DNA from: Cololabis saira
Taxonomy: Eukaryota > Chordata > Actinopteri > Beloniformes > Belonidae
DNA: 64,000 bases
NCBI RefSeq assembly: GCF_033807715.1
Contig: NC_084607.1
Coordinates: forward strand, 20,965,941-21,029,940
Direction: 5' to 3'
Positions 11,419-24,155 of this stretch are shown here, in pieces (within the stretch, counting starts at the first letter, position 1; each line of letters starts with the position of its first letter). The notes under the pieces were generated by a model, which was given only the letters and a program-made list of their open reading frames with translations, ran no database searches and had not been told where the DNA came from. Made by a program: the position numbers and the translations under genes.

Positions 11419-13653
11419 CTGCAAACATCCACCACACGCTCCAGCAGACATTCCTTAAATGCTTAAAGCTGGTAAAAGAGAAGACGGAAGCTCTGACTGC
11501 GGGATGACAGGCAGGTGCACCGCTGCAGCTTCAGCATGATAGAATAAGGAAAGGTCAGAGAAAGAGACGCACATCAGTCTGTCTGCGGCAGCTCTTGAAG
11601 CCGGTCGCAGAAACAAAATTATCTCTGTAGGAAAAGAGTGTAAATTATATCAATTCTGTTTTTCTAGACCGGCTGTGTGGACTTAAGCAAGAAAAGGTTA
11701 TTAGCTGCTTCTATCGCTCATCTAGAAATGACGTACTGGTGCTGTCCAGTCTGGTCCAACATCATCAGGGCACATGTTAAGGTTTTCAGATAAAAACAAC
11801 AACAACAGGATCTGTAGTCACCATGGAAGCTGCAGAGCAGCTGTTCTAGTCAGTGAGGGGGAAAACCTCAAGCATGCATACGATATCAAAAACTAGCAAG
11901 AGGAACTTTAGTGTGAATGATTGCACTTATAAAGGATATATAGGAGGCAAAAAGACAAAGGGAGAAGAAAAACTCATTTGTATGCCTGTAACATTCTGGA
12001 AATCAGACATGCATGTGCATATATTAGGAAAGCTAGGAAGTTCATTCAAACAAAAGATAAAGTATAGCTTCACGCTGTCGTTATGGGGCCAATCTTATTT
12101 GCATCATGCAGTTGAGGTCCATAGCTGAATAGATCTCGACAGCAGGTAAAATCTGACATTTCAAATATCTGTTTTACTGACTCTGTTTTGTTCATGTCAA
12201 CGTTTTGAAAGGACCCTAATCCCCCGAAAAAAGGTCCACAACGATTTAATCTTTCCCGCAGTCCAATATACTTAGAATTTGTCATTTGCATTTTTTTTTT
12301 TCCATCAACGAAAAGGTGTTGGGACGTACAGTAGTTAAGCTAAATCACTATGAATACAAAACGCTTGGCCAGTGACTAGTTTGGTAAATCCATCCGGCAA
12401 CCCACGTTTGCCATTTGACCAACCAATCCGTCAGAGCAGACTGGACCTTTTTGAAGTGGGCTTTAAAGACACAGATGCTAAAATTAAGTATTTTAGACAG
12501 AACATGCAACGGGGGGTTCTGCAGTGCTGTACAGTAACTTACAGTAGATTTTGTGGATTTTCTTTTTTTTTTTCTTTATGAAACCACGTAAACCTACTCT
12601 AGTAAAACCCACGAATGACATCAGGAAACTTGTACATGTACATGTTAACTGGCTTTTTAAGTCCATCCTTGGAAGGGCATCTCTTTCTCTGGTATCTTAT
12701 TCTTGTATTGTTTGTTTTTTTTATCTTAATTCTCTTGGTGTTCAGCACTTTCGCCAGCTGTTTAGTGCTTTATAAATAAAACTGAGTTGGTAATTCAGTT
12801 GAGAAGATGATTCAGAGTCTAAGTGAAAACCAGCAATTACTTGAAAGGGTGGTGTGAAAATGACTGGTTTACCTGTCGCACAAAAAACGAGGGACGAGTC
12901 AATACAACCCAAACTGAAATGAGCAGTATGACATCAGTATTAACAAAAAACATGCTTTGGTGTTGGTCCTTTTTCTGCACATAATTAACACAGAATCATT
13001 TCAACTTTATACAGCGGTTGGTATATAAGCACGTGATATAATTACTTTTTTACAGCCTTTCTTAGCCTTGATCCAAAATAATTTGGTCCTTTTTTGCTCT
13101 ATTCTTCCATAAAACTGTCATTTATCTTTTTTTTAATCTATCTTTTCTTTCCATCTCTCCCTCCTTCTTTCAGCACGGTCACCTCCAGCCGGCAGCTGCT
13201 GAGCGTTGCCCTTTGAAGGACTAAACCTGGCTTTGTTGACATGGCAACGGAGTGATGAGCTGGGTGGGGATGGAGAGGAGCTGAGGGATGAGTGCAAGAG
13301 AGAATTACAGGCACACGCATGCAATCAAGCACACAGATATCACATTGTGAGCTTTTATACAAAATTTGTAGCAAAGGTTGGTGGTGGATACTTGGACATG
13401 CGACAAGGATCAAAGGACTACTGGTTGCTCATTTCCTGGTGTGTGTACTTGTGCTTACGTGCAAGACTGTGTGTGTGTGAAGGCAGGAGACGGATAACAT
13501 GAATCATTTTCAGCTTAGTGTCTGCTAATATCTGGTTGTATATACGTGCACTGAGCACGAATGTGTTCGTACGTGTCGGGAGCAGTTTGGTGAGAGCTGT
13601 AATGATCAAGCCAAAATGCTTGCGACACTGTTGTAGCAAATTTGTGTGTGTCA

Positions 13654-13656
<3 letters not shown>

Positions 13657-13695
<39 letters not shown>

Positions 13696-13696
13696 A
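13657..13696. repeat. (TG)n followed by (GA)n
   Basis: TG tract of about 14 units abuts a short GA tract. Confidence 0.9.
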
Positions 13697-14250
13697 AGGG
13701 CATTGGTGAACTACAAAACCTCCCTTGGTGCAGATTGAGTGAGACAAACAGCCCCAGAAGAAGAGCAACAAAGAGAAAGACGTGCTCTGTGGATTCATGC
13801 TCCCAGAGTGGAGATAACCTCACCCATGCCCACACACTTTCCAGTTATATCCATCTTTCATACACACGCAGGCACACGTACACAAACAGACATATACACA
13901 CTCACACACACACATGAGGGAGTTGGGGTCTCGTAAAATGGGCCACAGAGCTACTTGGTATTCCATCAGAATCCTTCAGTGAGGGAGATTGTGGAGCAGA
14001 AGAAAGAACGGATGCAGGCAGAAGATTGGATGAGAGAAGAAGACAAAAGCAAAGCAATCAGAGCCAAGTTCTCATCTATGCTGGAAGCTGAAATACATGT
14101 CGCCTTATTTAAAATATTTTTCTTGAGTAGAACAATCTGCTTTAAGTCAAAAATGATGTATTGTTGTGAGGTTTTATAAGCAATATGTAGACGGGTCTGA
14201 ATTTACAGTTTCCATTTTGGTTTGGTCAATTTAGGCACCTGTTATTGATA

Positions 14251-14262
14251 CACAGACACACA

Positions 14263-14294
<32 letters not shown>

Positions 14295-14295
14295 G

Positions 14296-14329
<34 letters not shown>

Positions 14330-14364
14330 GCGCACGCACGCACGCACGCGCGCGCGCACGCACG

Positions 14365-14395
<31 letters not shown>
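14251..14395. repeat. (GCAC)n/(CG)n/(CA)n compound microsatellite
   Basis: About 110 bases of CACG tetramers with CGCGCG interruptions, followed by about 26 bases of CA. The whole tract is almost perfectly alternating purine-pyrimidine. Confidence 0.95.
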
Positions 14396-14673
14396 CTGGT
14401 GACAGGGTGAAGTGTTGAACCACAGCTAAGGGAGCAGCGTTGGGGCAGTTCTGGTGTGACATCCCTGCTGGAGTTCATGGTGTGCTCCACTCCTCTGGTA
14501 TCCATCCGTCTATCTGTCCACTCATTTACACACACACACTCACATATGTGTAACTGTTCACAGATTCACTCACACGTGCAGACATGCAAACCTCGATTTG
14601 CACCTGCTCCCTCTTTGTGCCACTTCAGCTCCTCCAATTGAGGATGCTGTGTCACTCCTGCTGCCACTGTCGG

Positions 14674-14711
14674 ACACACACATGCACACACACACACACA
14701 CACACACACAC
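14674..14711. repeat. (CA)n microsatellite
   Basis: CA tract with one ATG interruption. Confidence 0.9.
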
Positions 14712-15469
14712 GGGAAAACGCGTCCTATTTCTTCGTATCTGTTCTCCTTCTGTCTTTATCCTCTAAGTTATTGTCTGTCCTGTCTCGGGCCTCCGTCTTT
14801 GATATCCTCTCATTGCCCTGAAGCCACCTTGAAGCTGCTGAGATTGTGGTGTGTCTCCCAGTGTGTGTGCGAGTGACCTTGTCTCGGGTTAAAGGAATGC
14901 AGGCTGCTTTTCGGGTCGGGATGCTGAACTCATGCTGGTGGGGATAAGCTGTCTCCGAGGTGAAGTCAGCTTTTGTGTCGTTAAAAGAGAATAAGTGTTT
15001 TTGGTGTGCAGATGCCTCGGTTTTATGTGAAGTCATGAATGATGGTTGGATGAAAAAAAAAGGAGGGGTGACATGATGAAACCTATGCATTCACTTGGAA
15101 ATAGTGACATAAAAGTGTGCACAAAGAGCTTGTATCATAGGGTGATTCCAATATGCAGGTTTAAAGTTTGTCGTTGTCTAAGGTTTAGAACTACAATTCC
15201 CATGATGACATGAAGAATAACAACTGTTAATATGCAGTTGCAATAAAAGTAGTTACCTGTTGGCTACACTCTATCCCCATTTATCTTCAACTCATTTGTT
15301 TATGTTTATTATGGTTTAGTCCATCTGTACTATGAGGTTTGAACTTAAGAGTTTTCTGGAATGCCTTCACAACTTGAGCTCAAAATCCAACGTGGCTCTT
15401 CAATACATCAAAGTAGTCACATAAAGACAAGAAAAAAATGTAAATATTCTTTCAAATCAAAGATCTCAT

Positions 15470-16650
15470 GTGTCAGAAAATAATGCACGTGGTACTTTTC
15501 AGGTGTTAAAATTAGGTAAATTAGTAAATACAGCCTTAGACAAACAATAACATGGTGCAACAGGTTATTATTTGTTGAACAAAAAATCCAAAAGAAGAAG
15601 CAGTGAAAATCTAAATACACCCTCACTACTCCATAAGAGCGGAGAAGGTAAGCAGCAGTATCTGGCTGCTATTTACTTAATTTTCATCCCCTCTATAATA
15701 CCAGAGGGTCTGGCAGTTTGCTGGACTAGAGCATTCAGGGGTGCATTAATGCAATGCCAAAGAGGAACGACATCATCAGTTATCTTGGAGAAGCAATAGA
15801 TCATGGCCATTATTCTGGGAACGGGTTATTAGTCATTTCCTTGAGGAAGTGGAAATCATTGTAAACAGTTGCCAAGTTTCCCAGGAATGGACATCCCAGG
15901 AGGTTAGACATGAGGTCAGACTATTAATGCCCAGTTGCCTCTTTTCTCTTTTCTCTAAACAAAGCAAAACAAAAAAAAAAACAAATTTCTCTAAAAAGAA
16001 CATGGCAGTGCCCTTTAGGTTTGACAAGTTGCATCTGAACAAACTACAAAACATCTGGGACGATAATCGTTGGACAGATGAGAAACAAGTGGAGAATATT
16101 TTTGGCCATAATGGGGAGTCCTACATTTTATGAAAACTAAACACAACATATCAGCATAAACATCTCATGCCAACTGGCAAGCATGGGTGGTGGAGCGGTG
16201 ATAATTTTGGTATGTTTTTGAAGTCACAGGATATTGGAAAGTTGCAATCAGTGAGCCGACCAATATGATTCTTTTTCCTTTAATGACAAGGTTTATGGAG
16301 AATAGGAATCAAAAATTAAACCATCCATCTAAAAGCCAGATAGATAGTCATCCAACAGGACAATAATCCCACTTATACCACCAAAGCACAGAAATGGCGG
16401 AAAAATAAAAAAATCCAGTTGCTGTAATAACCCCGTCAGAGTCTTGAAAAGAGCTGTGCTTACCAAACATCTGCAACAAGTTATTACTGCTAATTCATCC
16501 AAGTAATGAATCATAGAGTGCACTTTATGTTCTACATAATTGCTTTTTACAAGTTAGCTTAATTTTTGTTCCAATAAATGATGACACGTGTGCAACATAT
16601 CGCGTGTCACTGTTTTTTCTCGTGGCTTTATAAAGTGTTTATTAGTACAT
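15470..16650 (+). mobile_element. degenerate Tc1-like transposon relic
   Basis: The whole length resembles a common fish Tc1-like element. The left terminal repeat includes GTTAAAATTAGGTAAA (about 15506). The transposase remnant shows AGTTGCCAAGTTTCCCAGGA (about 15868), CTCTAAAAAGAACATGGCAG (about 15990), TTTGGACAAGTTGCATCTGAAC-like sequence near 16020 and GGTGGTGGAGCGGTGATAAT (about 16187). The right repeat includes CCAATAAATGATGACACG near 16572. Frameshifts, stops and internal deletions make it a dead copy. The borders are approximate. Confidence 0.7.
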
Positions 16651-17087
16651 CTGTCTCTTTGTGGGACATAACAGCCTGTTAATTTTCTGTTTGACAATGT
16701 GTCATTATGTCAAATCATGCAATCATCATCATCATGCAAAATATGGCTCAATGATTTGTAATGCATGCATGCTTATAATTATTTCTTTCTCACTGTGTTT
16801 ATATTTCCTGTGTTCCTAAAATATATCTTTAATCGTCCATTACGCTGAAATAAATACAGATGGATAGATGTTGTGGCCTCCTCTGCTATTCACTGCTTCT
16901 GGACGTGTGAGTGAAGTTTAGGTTGTTCATCGCTCGTTTTCAGGAAACTTCTTCAAATTAGTAATTTCTAAGTGCATGAATCAGATAAGTTGGCTTTATC
17001 TACTGCTTTTTGACATCCTATTGTTTGTCCACTGTTTACATGTAGGATAAGGCAGTCCCGGTGGATAGTGGTTTTACTAAGGAGGTA

Positions 17088-17755
17088 TGTTACAACCAAA
17101 AACGTAATAACAGCCAATAAAGTAATAACTGCCAATAATGTAATAATTTTGGCCATTTCAAATGTAATAAAGCCAATAGTGTAATAATGTGCCAATAATG
17201 TAATAAAAAAAAAAAGTTTTATTACATTATTGGCACATTATTACACTAATGGTTGTAACAATCCCGACCCCCCCTCTATATCGGATGAACCTGGCTTTCT
17301 GTTTCAAACTGAAGCTAATTCTGATAAACAGTCTATGGCTAACCCTTTGGTTGACAATGACATTGAGGATGCTGGAAATGAGTGAATAAATAATAAATAA
17401 TGATATATGAATAGATATGATGACTATATGTCATCCACTAACTGCCCAAAAACTGCAAAAAAACCTTTATTTCCAAGAGCTGCTGTCATATTTATGTGTT
17501 ATTACATTATCGGCACCAGTTATTACATTTTGAAAGGTTTTTTTTAATATCAGGCCAATAATGTAATAACCAGCCAATAATGTAATGCCTTATTACATTA
17601 TCGGCAAAAAGTTATTACGTTATTGGCTCAAAAGTTTTATTACATTATTGGCACATTATTACACTATTGGCTTTATTACATTTGAAATGGCCAAAATTAT
17701 TACGTTATTGGCAGTTATTACGTTATTGGCTGTTATTACGTTTTTGGTTGTAACA
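17088..17755. mobile_element. fold-back DNA element with about 120-bp terminal inverted repeats, unclassified
   Basis: The left end reads TGTTACAACC (17088) and the right end GGTTGTAACA (17746-17755). The outer arms, about 17088-17209 and about 17634-17755, are near-perfect reverse complements. Both arms are built of copies of a 15-16-base word, TTATTACATTATTGGC (or its complement, with A/G variants), recurring roughly 15 times. A second inverted copy of the terminus, GGTTGTAACA, lies at 17251-17260, so 17088-17260 is itself a hairpin unit. The flanks are AGGTA (83-87 of the 17000s) and AGGTG (17756-17760), a possible imperfect 5-bp target duplication. The spacer 17261-17500 has a coding-like tail. 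I cannot assign a superfamily. Confidence 0.75.
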
Positions 17756-19119
17756 AGGTGGGTCTTTTGGCCACAAGAGAAGCAGGTAGGGCGTGATAAG
17801 AAATTGCTATCCCAATGTATAAAGCTGTCCTTGTATGCATGAATGACAAAGTCAGTTATATGTTCACATTTATGTCAAATGTCAAGAGTGCAATAAAACA
17901 TTCTCATGAGTTATATTAAGTTATATTAAATGCATTTCTTGAATTTGCAGAATTAAGAACCCTAAAAGCAAAACACAGCAACAAAACAGGACTTTTTGTG
18001 CAAGACCAGACCACTACTTGTAAGTATGACACCTGTTGCATTTTTATCATTCTACTTTTCCAATACTCCAGTTTGTTCATCTCAGGGAGGCCTGCTGTAC
18101 CAAACTTTGTCACCTGACGAAGATGTCACTCACATGCATTAAGACCGAACTCAAATGACACATCTGTCAGATGGATTGAAAAAGTGGTGAAAGAAGTCTG
18201 TGGCACCCTGTCACAACCTCTGAGAGCATTTGCTGGAAACTGTAACTCCACTGGGACAATGAGAGCGCACACAGCTCCCCACCTTGTTTGTTAACCTGGC
18301 AGTAGGAAAGTGGCATGAGCAGAAGGGTCATCTGCTGTCTTTAGCAATCCCTCATCCAGACAAGATTCAGTTTGCGGGGTAGAAAGCAATGCAACAAATC
18401 TTTGTTTAGTTTCCTAACCCATGCTCTCTGACAGGGTTGAAGATTGCGGTAGTTTTTTGGGCGTTTAGCTGGTGGTCCCTCTAAAGGACAAAAGTGGACA
18501 GCAGACCTTCAGTGTAGAATTACAAACAGAGCTGCGCCTACAAACAGATGAGAGATGAATGCTTGTTCACATGCTGAGATGTTGGCACATTTATTTGGAC
18601 AAAGGCCTCATCTACTTGGAATTTTTGATCTCCTTTGATACCTTTTTTTTGTTTACTTTGTTGATGTCCAGTCCTCTGCTACTTTCCATCTGGCTGATCA
18701 GGAAAATACAGACTTTAAGTGTTGCTAGTGTGGACCCGTTTTTTTTGTGATGGACCTGTTAAAGGCTTAGCTCATAGTGGGGTGTTCATATCATCAAATG
18801 GTGGACAACATGGAGGTCTTTATCAACAGATGGATCGTTGGGGGGTGATTCATGTTCTCTCTGTGAAGGGAGCAGGAATTATTATTTCATTTCTAAATTC
18901 AGAGGCACTTTTTTCTGAAGTGGTTGCTTTTTTGTGATTATTTTTCCCCTTTGAAATGCTTAGATAAAGGGCTCTTTAAAAGCAACCCCACCTCTCATTT
19001 ACCTGAGAGCCAGACTGGGGAATACTTTACTCCATCTGCAGCCGCAGACAGACTGACACTAAACCAGGCAAACCACCAGCATGTCGATCGGAGATAAGTG
19101 AAGTAAGTGGAGGATATGA

Positions 19120-19148
19120 AAGAGAGAGAGAGAGAGAGAGAGAGAGAA
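19120..19148. repeat. (GA)n microsatellite
   Basis: AG tract of about 14 units at the edge of a longer purine-rich block. Confidence 0.95.
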
Positions 19149-20463
19149 GACACTCTCGTGATCCAACATGCCCAAAAAGAGCAGGCGTAGGAGGAAAGAG
19201 GAGAAGGGACGGCGTGAGGGAGATGTGAGAGGCATTAGAGGGCAAACACTGAGGAGATGAAAGAAGCAAATGAGGGGAGATTGGGAAGAAATGGAAGACC
19301 AGCGGGGGGATAGGTGAGAAACCGTGCAGTGACGGGAAGGGTGGAAGGGAAATATGATATGAGAGAAGGGGTAAAGAAAAACAGTGTGGAAGCGGCAGGA
19401 GATAAGTGGTGCGATATGAGGCAGGGTGCAGAGCAGAACAGAGGCAATGAAGGGCAAAAGTGACGGAGTGAGGCTGCGAGATCAAGAGTGGAAAGCGAAA
19501 AAAGATGCAGAACAAGGGGGAAAAGAAGAGAGGTGGGGGAAGAGGATGTGAGATTGAGGGCATAAAGACAGCGGAGAGGGAGAGTGGGAGTGTTACGGAG
19601 AGATAGATTGAAGCTGGAAGATCTAGGCAGATGTGAGGGAGGACGCAGAGGGGAGAAGGGGGAGGGTATAGCGATGAGGGGGATGGAGAGATGCAGGGAA
19701 GAGGAGGAGGAGAAACGGAGATCGTTATCGTAGGGCCGTGCTGCCTATTGATTTGCGTTAGTGTCTCGAGTTGGCGAAGTAACAGCGGTGCTGAGATGCA
19801 GACTCCCTTGTCATTAGCACACAGCTCTGAAGACACCTGCGTGTGCGGCGATCGCTCGCATCCATGTTAGCGCGTGAGCATATGGCACATTTGATGTCTT
19901 CGTGACCAAGAAAACAACATACAGAGACAGACGACAAAGTTTGGGCACTTTTGGGGACGGAAAACAGATTGCAAGAAAGGAAGAACAGATTTGGGCAGAG
20001 GACCAGCAGACTGTGGCAGAATAAAATAAATAAAATAAAATGGACAGAGAAAGACGAGAGAAAGAAAGAGAAGTGATCAGGCCATGATGCCTCTCCCTTC
20101 AGGCAACGGATCTATAAGTCATTTCCCACAGAAAGATAAAAAAAGATGAAGTTTTGCTCCCTGTTTTCCTCTTTGCTTCCTTTCCTTTTCTTTCACACAT
20201 GTGGTGCAGTGTGACGGTGGCAGTGGAGGTGATGTGTGTCTGCGTGTGTGTGTCTCACCAGGGACTGGCGAAGTGTGAATATGATTGTGGAACTCTGCCA
20301 ACTGAGCTTGGGAGTTGGGGGGTGAGATGAAGAGGAGGAGGAGGAGGAGGAGGGGTTCCATCCTTTTGTTTCTCCGTTGATGAAAGGAGGAATCAGATTC
20401 TATACTCCCACTCTCACTTTTTCTGATGAGCCCTTATGTGTCAGGGCGAGCAAGTGAGCAGGA

Positions 20464-20464
<1 letters not shown>

Positions 20465-20552
<88 letters not shown>
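20465..20552. repeat. (AC)n microsatellite, about 44 units
   Basis: Uninterrupted AC tract. Confidence 0.97.
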
Positions 20553-20554
<2 letters not shown>

Positions 20555-23500
20555 CTGTCTTATTCCACTCAAGTAAGACCCAAATGACTCCCCGCTCACT
20601 AATTAAACTTTAATCTCCAATAGCGCACAAATTACCTGCCGCGAAACTGAGTGCTGAATTACGAGGATACGTGAAAAGAGAGGGAAGGCCAGATGAGGGA
20701 AAGAAGAGGTGGAGTGAAGGTCATACTACCTGTAGGAGAAAATAAATCTTTTTCCTCTGTTTATGTTTGTTGTGTAGTCTTTGTTATCAGCTTGTGTGTG
20801 TATTTATGTGAGCATATGTGTGTAAGCCTACATCTGTGCACATGCTGTTTATAGGCAGTGTGATCTTGTGTGTGAGTGTGTGTGTGCGTGTGGGTGGGTT
20901 GGGTGTGTGCGTGTCTTTGCAAGATGCTGTAGCTGTAAACAGAGCAGGTGGCTGTGACCTCACTCTCCGCGCCGGTCGATGTTCCCTCTCACACCTGAAT
21001 GTTATCACGCACACATACACAAAGTTGTCGCCGGCCAAGTCCTCGCATCCTCCTCTGTCTGGCCTCGTTCCCATCTCTCTCTTACAGGCGCAGCATCTGC
21101 GAGGACACACATACACACTGACGCCGCCATTTTGTGCCACGCAGCAGAGGGCAGCACAGCAGTGTGTGTGAATGCAGGTGTGTGCTCGTACCGTATATGT
21201 GCGCGTCGCATGGCTAATCACAAAGAACTAACGATAATGATTCCCATTTTCCTACCTGTCTCTTTTCCAAGCCTGACTCTCAGGTTGTGTGTATGTTTGT
21301 GGATCTGCGACCCGTATGTGTGTTGCACCACTGAGTCGCTGGCAACCAAAATTACTGACGCGGAACATCAAAACTCAACCGACATGCCACATTAGCAGCT
21401 GTATAGTTCATGTAATCTTATCTACAGAAAAGATAAGGTGTGTTTGTGCAAACTTTAAGGTCACAGAGGATAGACATTGAAAACTTAGTGTGGCGGTGGC
21501 TGGTGAGCTCAGCATCTTATCTGTTGTTTAAAACTGTATTTATTTGCAGTCTTCTTTTTTTCTAATTATTATAATTATTTAAAAGGGTGTAACAAAAATA
21601 GAAACAAATCTAATCTTCACCTCATCGTATACTTATCCTGATTTAGGGTCATCCAGGGCGTTGTCTCTAAATTAAAGATCAACAGAAAAAATATGTATTT
21701 ATAGATTATTATTTTTTTCACCAGGATCACTACACAATATGGAAATATGAATGCATGAATACACTGAAGGCTAGAAATCATTGGATGACTGAGAGGAAAT
21801 CATATCATATCAGCTCCCTTTGAAAAAGACTAGCAACAACATTCGTGAATGTAGACATTTTTTTGGTTGATGTTAAATCAGTTTTACATGTAAACCAGTT
21901 CATTTCATGTACGCTGTTGGATACTAACTTGACATCGCTGTTTACTTCCGGTTTCCAGACAGTTTCACTGTGAATCCACTGAACCCCTGCATGTTGTGAC
22001 AGTGAAATCGTGTTCAGGCACAGCTGCACGTTAAACGTATTTGTCATTGTGCTCTCTGAAATATTGTTGTGCTCTCTGTTGTGATGCTGACATGTCCTGC
22101 TTTTCTGAAATCCTGGGTTTGCTGGTCAGTTGGTGCATTTTAGCCTCTCCCAGACTACAGTTGCCCTGAACTGTCCTTTCACGGCAGACGTTTCCTTTTA
22201 ATCCAGACTGGTGGTGGGCGGTGAAGAACATCAGCCATATCAGTTTCAACATTAACTGCTGCTACCGCTGCTCCAATATCCCAAGACGATATTGTTGGCA
22301 AATACAGCGCTGCTAATGCAGAACCAGGGAAATGAGCATGTGATAAACACTTTTATCTTCTACAATACCAGTGAGTGCACATATATTTAGTCTGGCTGGT
22401 GTCGGTGGGATGCTCATCTGCGCAGTAAGTTGCAAGTCGGAACAAAAAGCAGAGTTACTCCATTCCGTGTTGTCCTTTTCTATGACGCAGCGCCTTTCAC
22501 CCACAGTTGGTGGTGAGGTTTGCAGTGGGGACAATCAAGGATGTGCCCGTCATGCAAGACTGGCAGTGTGTGCTTCAGCTGCAGGGCCGTCATTTGGTGT
22601 GTGTGCACTGCCCACTGTGCGTGACTAGACAGAGTCAGGTGTTCTGGGAGGGACACTGGCACAACAGTGCGTCCATATGCTTATGACTGAGCTGTAGGTG
22701 CAGACAGGGCAAAGCAAATGGGGAGGGACTTACGCCACACCTGTGGTGCATGACTTCATCCCTCCTGCAGGCAGAAAGGGCACTGGGACTAAGTGGAACT
22801 GACTGACTTAGAGGGTGTGAAAGGATGCTGCTATGACGACAGTAGGAAGGGAGGGGAAATAAAAATTAAACTGAAACCAAAATGCAAAACCCAACTAAAA
22901 TAAACTGCCAGAAAATAATCTCTGCATACATAAAATAACTTTATTCCACTGTCTTCTTTACATGCTCTTTTTTCTTCCACTCAGTTTAACTTTACTAAAC
23001 ACCTTCTTGTGAGTTTTGGATTGCATCCTTCTCCAGGGGTGTTAGGGGGGAAATAAACTTTTCTGATTATCCATAATATATGCATTCGGTTAAGTGGCCT
23101 AAATCTTTAACATTAAGCTCATAAGACTCAAGGGGAAAGTGTCCGTTTGTGACTTTAATATGTTTAATATGTGAGCTGAGCTGACACTGCAGGAGAAGGA
23201 GGCTTGGCCATGGAGTTGCAGCTCAGTGAACTTCTGCTTTGGCCTCATTTGGACACTGACAGACATCAGCACCTCAGACATTTCTAAATATATAAAAACA
23301 TGTATTTGAACACATACACACACTTTGCCTGTATCCAAGTCTTTGCCTGTTTCCAAGTTCCTTATCAGGCGGCTCCCACAAACAACCATGGCACTGGGAG
23401 CCTGTGGGATGAAGGGGGCTGCTTGTTTCATACAGTTCAGTTCAGTTGCTTTTTTTTCCTTTTGTACCAATTCACAGCAAATGCTATTCCAGGGTAGTTT

Positions 23501-24155
23501 TCAGCTTCACAGAGAAAGTAGGCGGTCATCATCTCTGTTCACCTTAAGTACCTAACGTAAATAACAAATCGCCATAAAATATGTTTATAGTGAAGCCAAG
23601 TAAGTATACTTTCTTTCATCCAACATTTAAACTTATCCTGGTGATGGTTTTCTTCCAGCACCTAGCAACCAACCCACATCCAATTAGTACCAAGCCTTTC
23701 TTGTATCCATGGAAACACATCACTGGACTCCATGTAGGCACCTGTACCCGTATATTAATGCGCCACCCATAGATGAAAGGTAGTATGTGCTTTTCATCCA
23801 ACTGCCCTGCTCAGTGCAGTATATTTTCACATCAATAAATCACTAATAAATGTTAATTTCTCAACATTAATAGAGTGGTGGTAAGCAAGCTGCTCAGATG
23901 ACTGGCAGCAATGTGCAACCTGTTCAACAGGGTTGAATTTCACAGAAATGCTGTTCCTTTTTCAGAAAGAAAAAATGCAGCTGAAGCATACAGAGCTTCT
24001 TGCAGTGGCAGATGGTAGAATGAGAGTTGGAAAAATCATGGAAAGGTTTTTTTTTCCCACAATGTTTATTTTTCTCAGTAAAATGAAAAAGAAAACAGAT
24101 GCAAATGAAAGGAAGAGGTGAGTAACCATATCAGCATGTTTGGGGAAAACACTGA

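Larger units (their letters stand above)
17756..24155. other. rai1 intron, no gene
   Basis: Mixed unique and low-complexity sequence. It contains a purine-rich block at about 19080-19720, a GA tract at 19120-19148, a long CA tract at 20465-20552 and a (GGA)n stretch near 20330-20353. I see no exon-like or transposon-like structure that I can name. Confidence 0.45.

Noticed and set aside
17585..17842. Hydrophobic frame ITLLAVITLLAVITF, looks like membrane segments
   Set aside because: It translates the repeated TTATTACGTTATTGGC words of the fold-back element arms. The same peptide appears from the left arm on the other strand.
19027..19836. 269-residue open frame, minus strand
   Set aside because: It reads the polypyrimidine side of a purine-rich block, so stops are rare by composition. 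Ser/Pro/Leu low complexity, no domain, no splice context.
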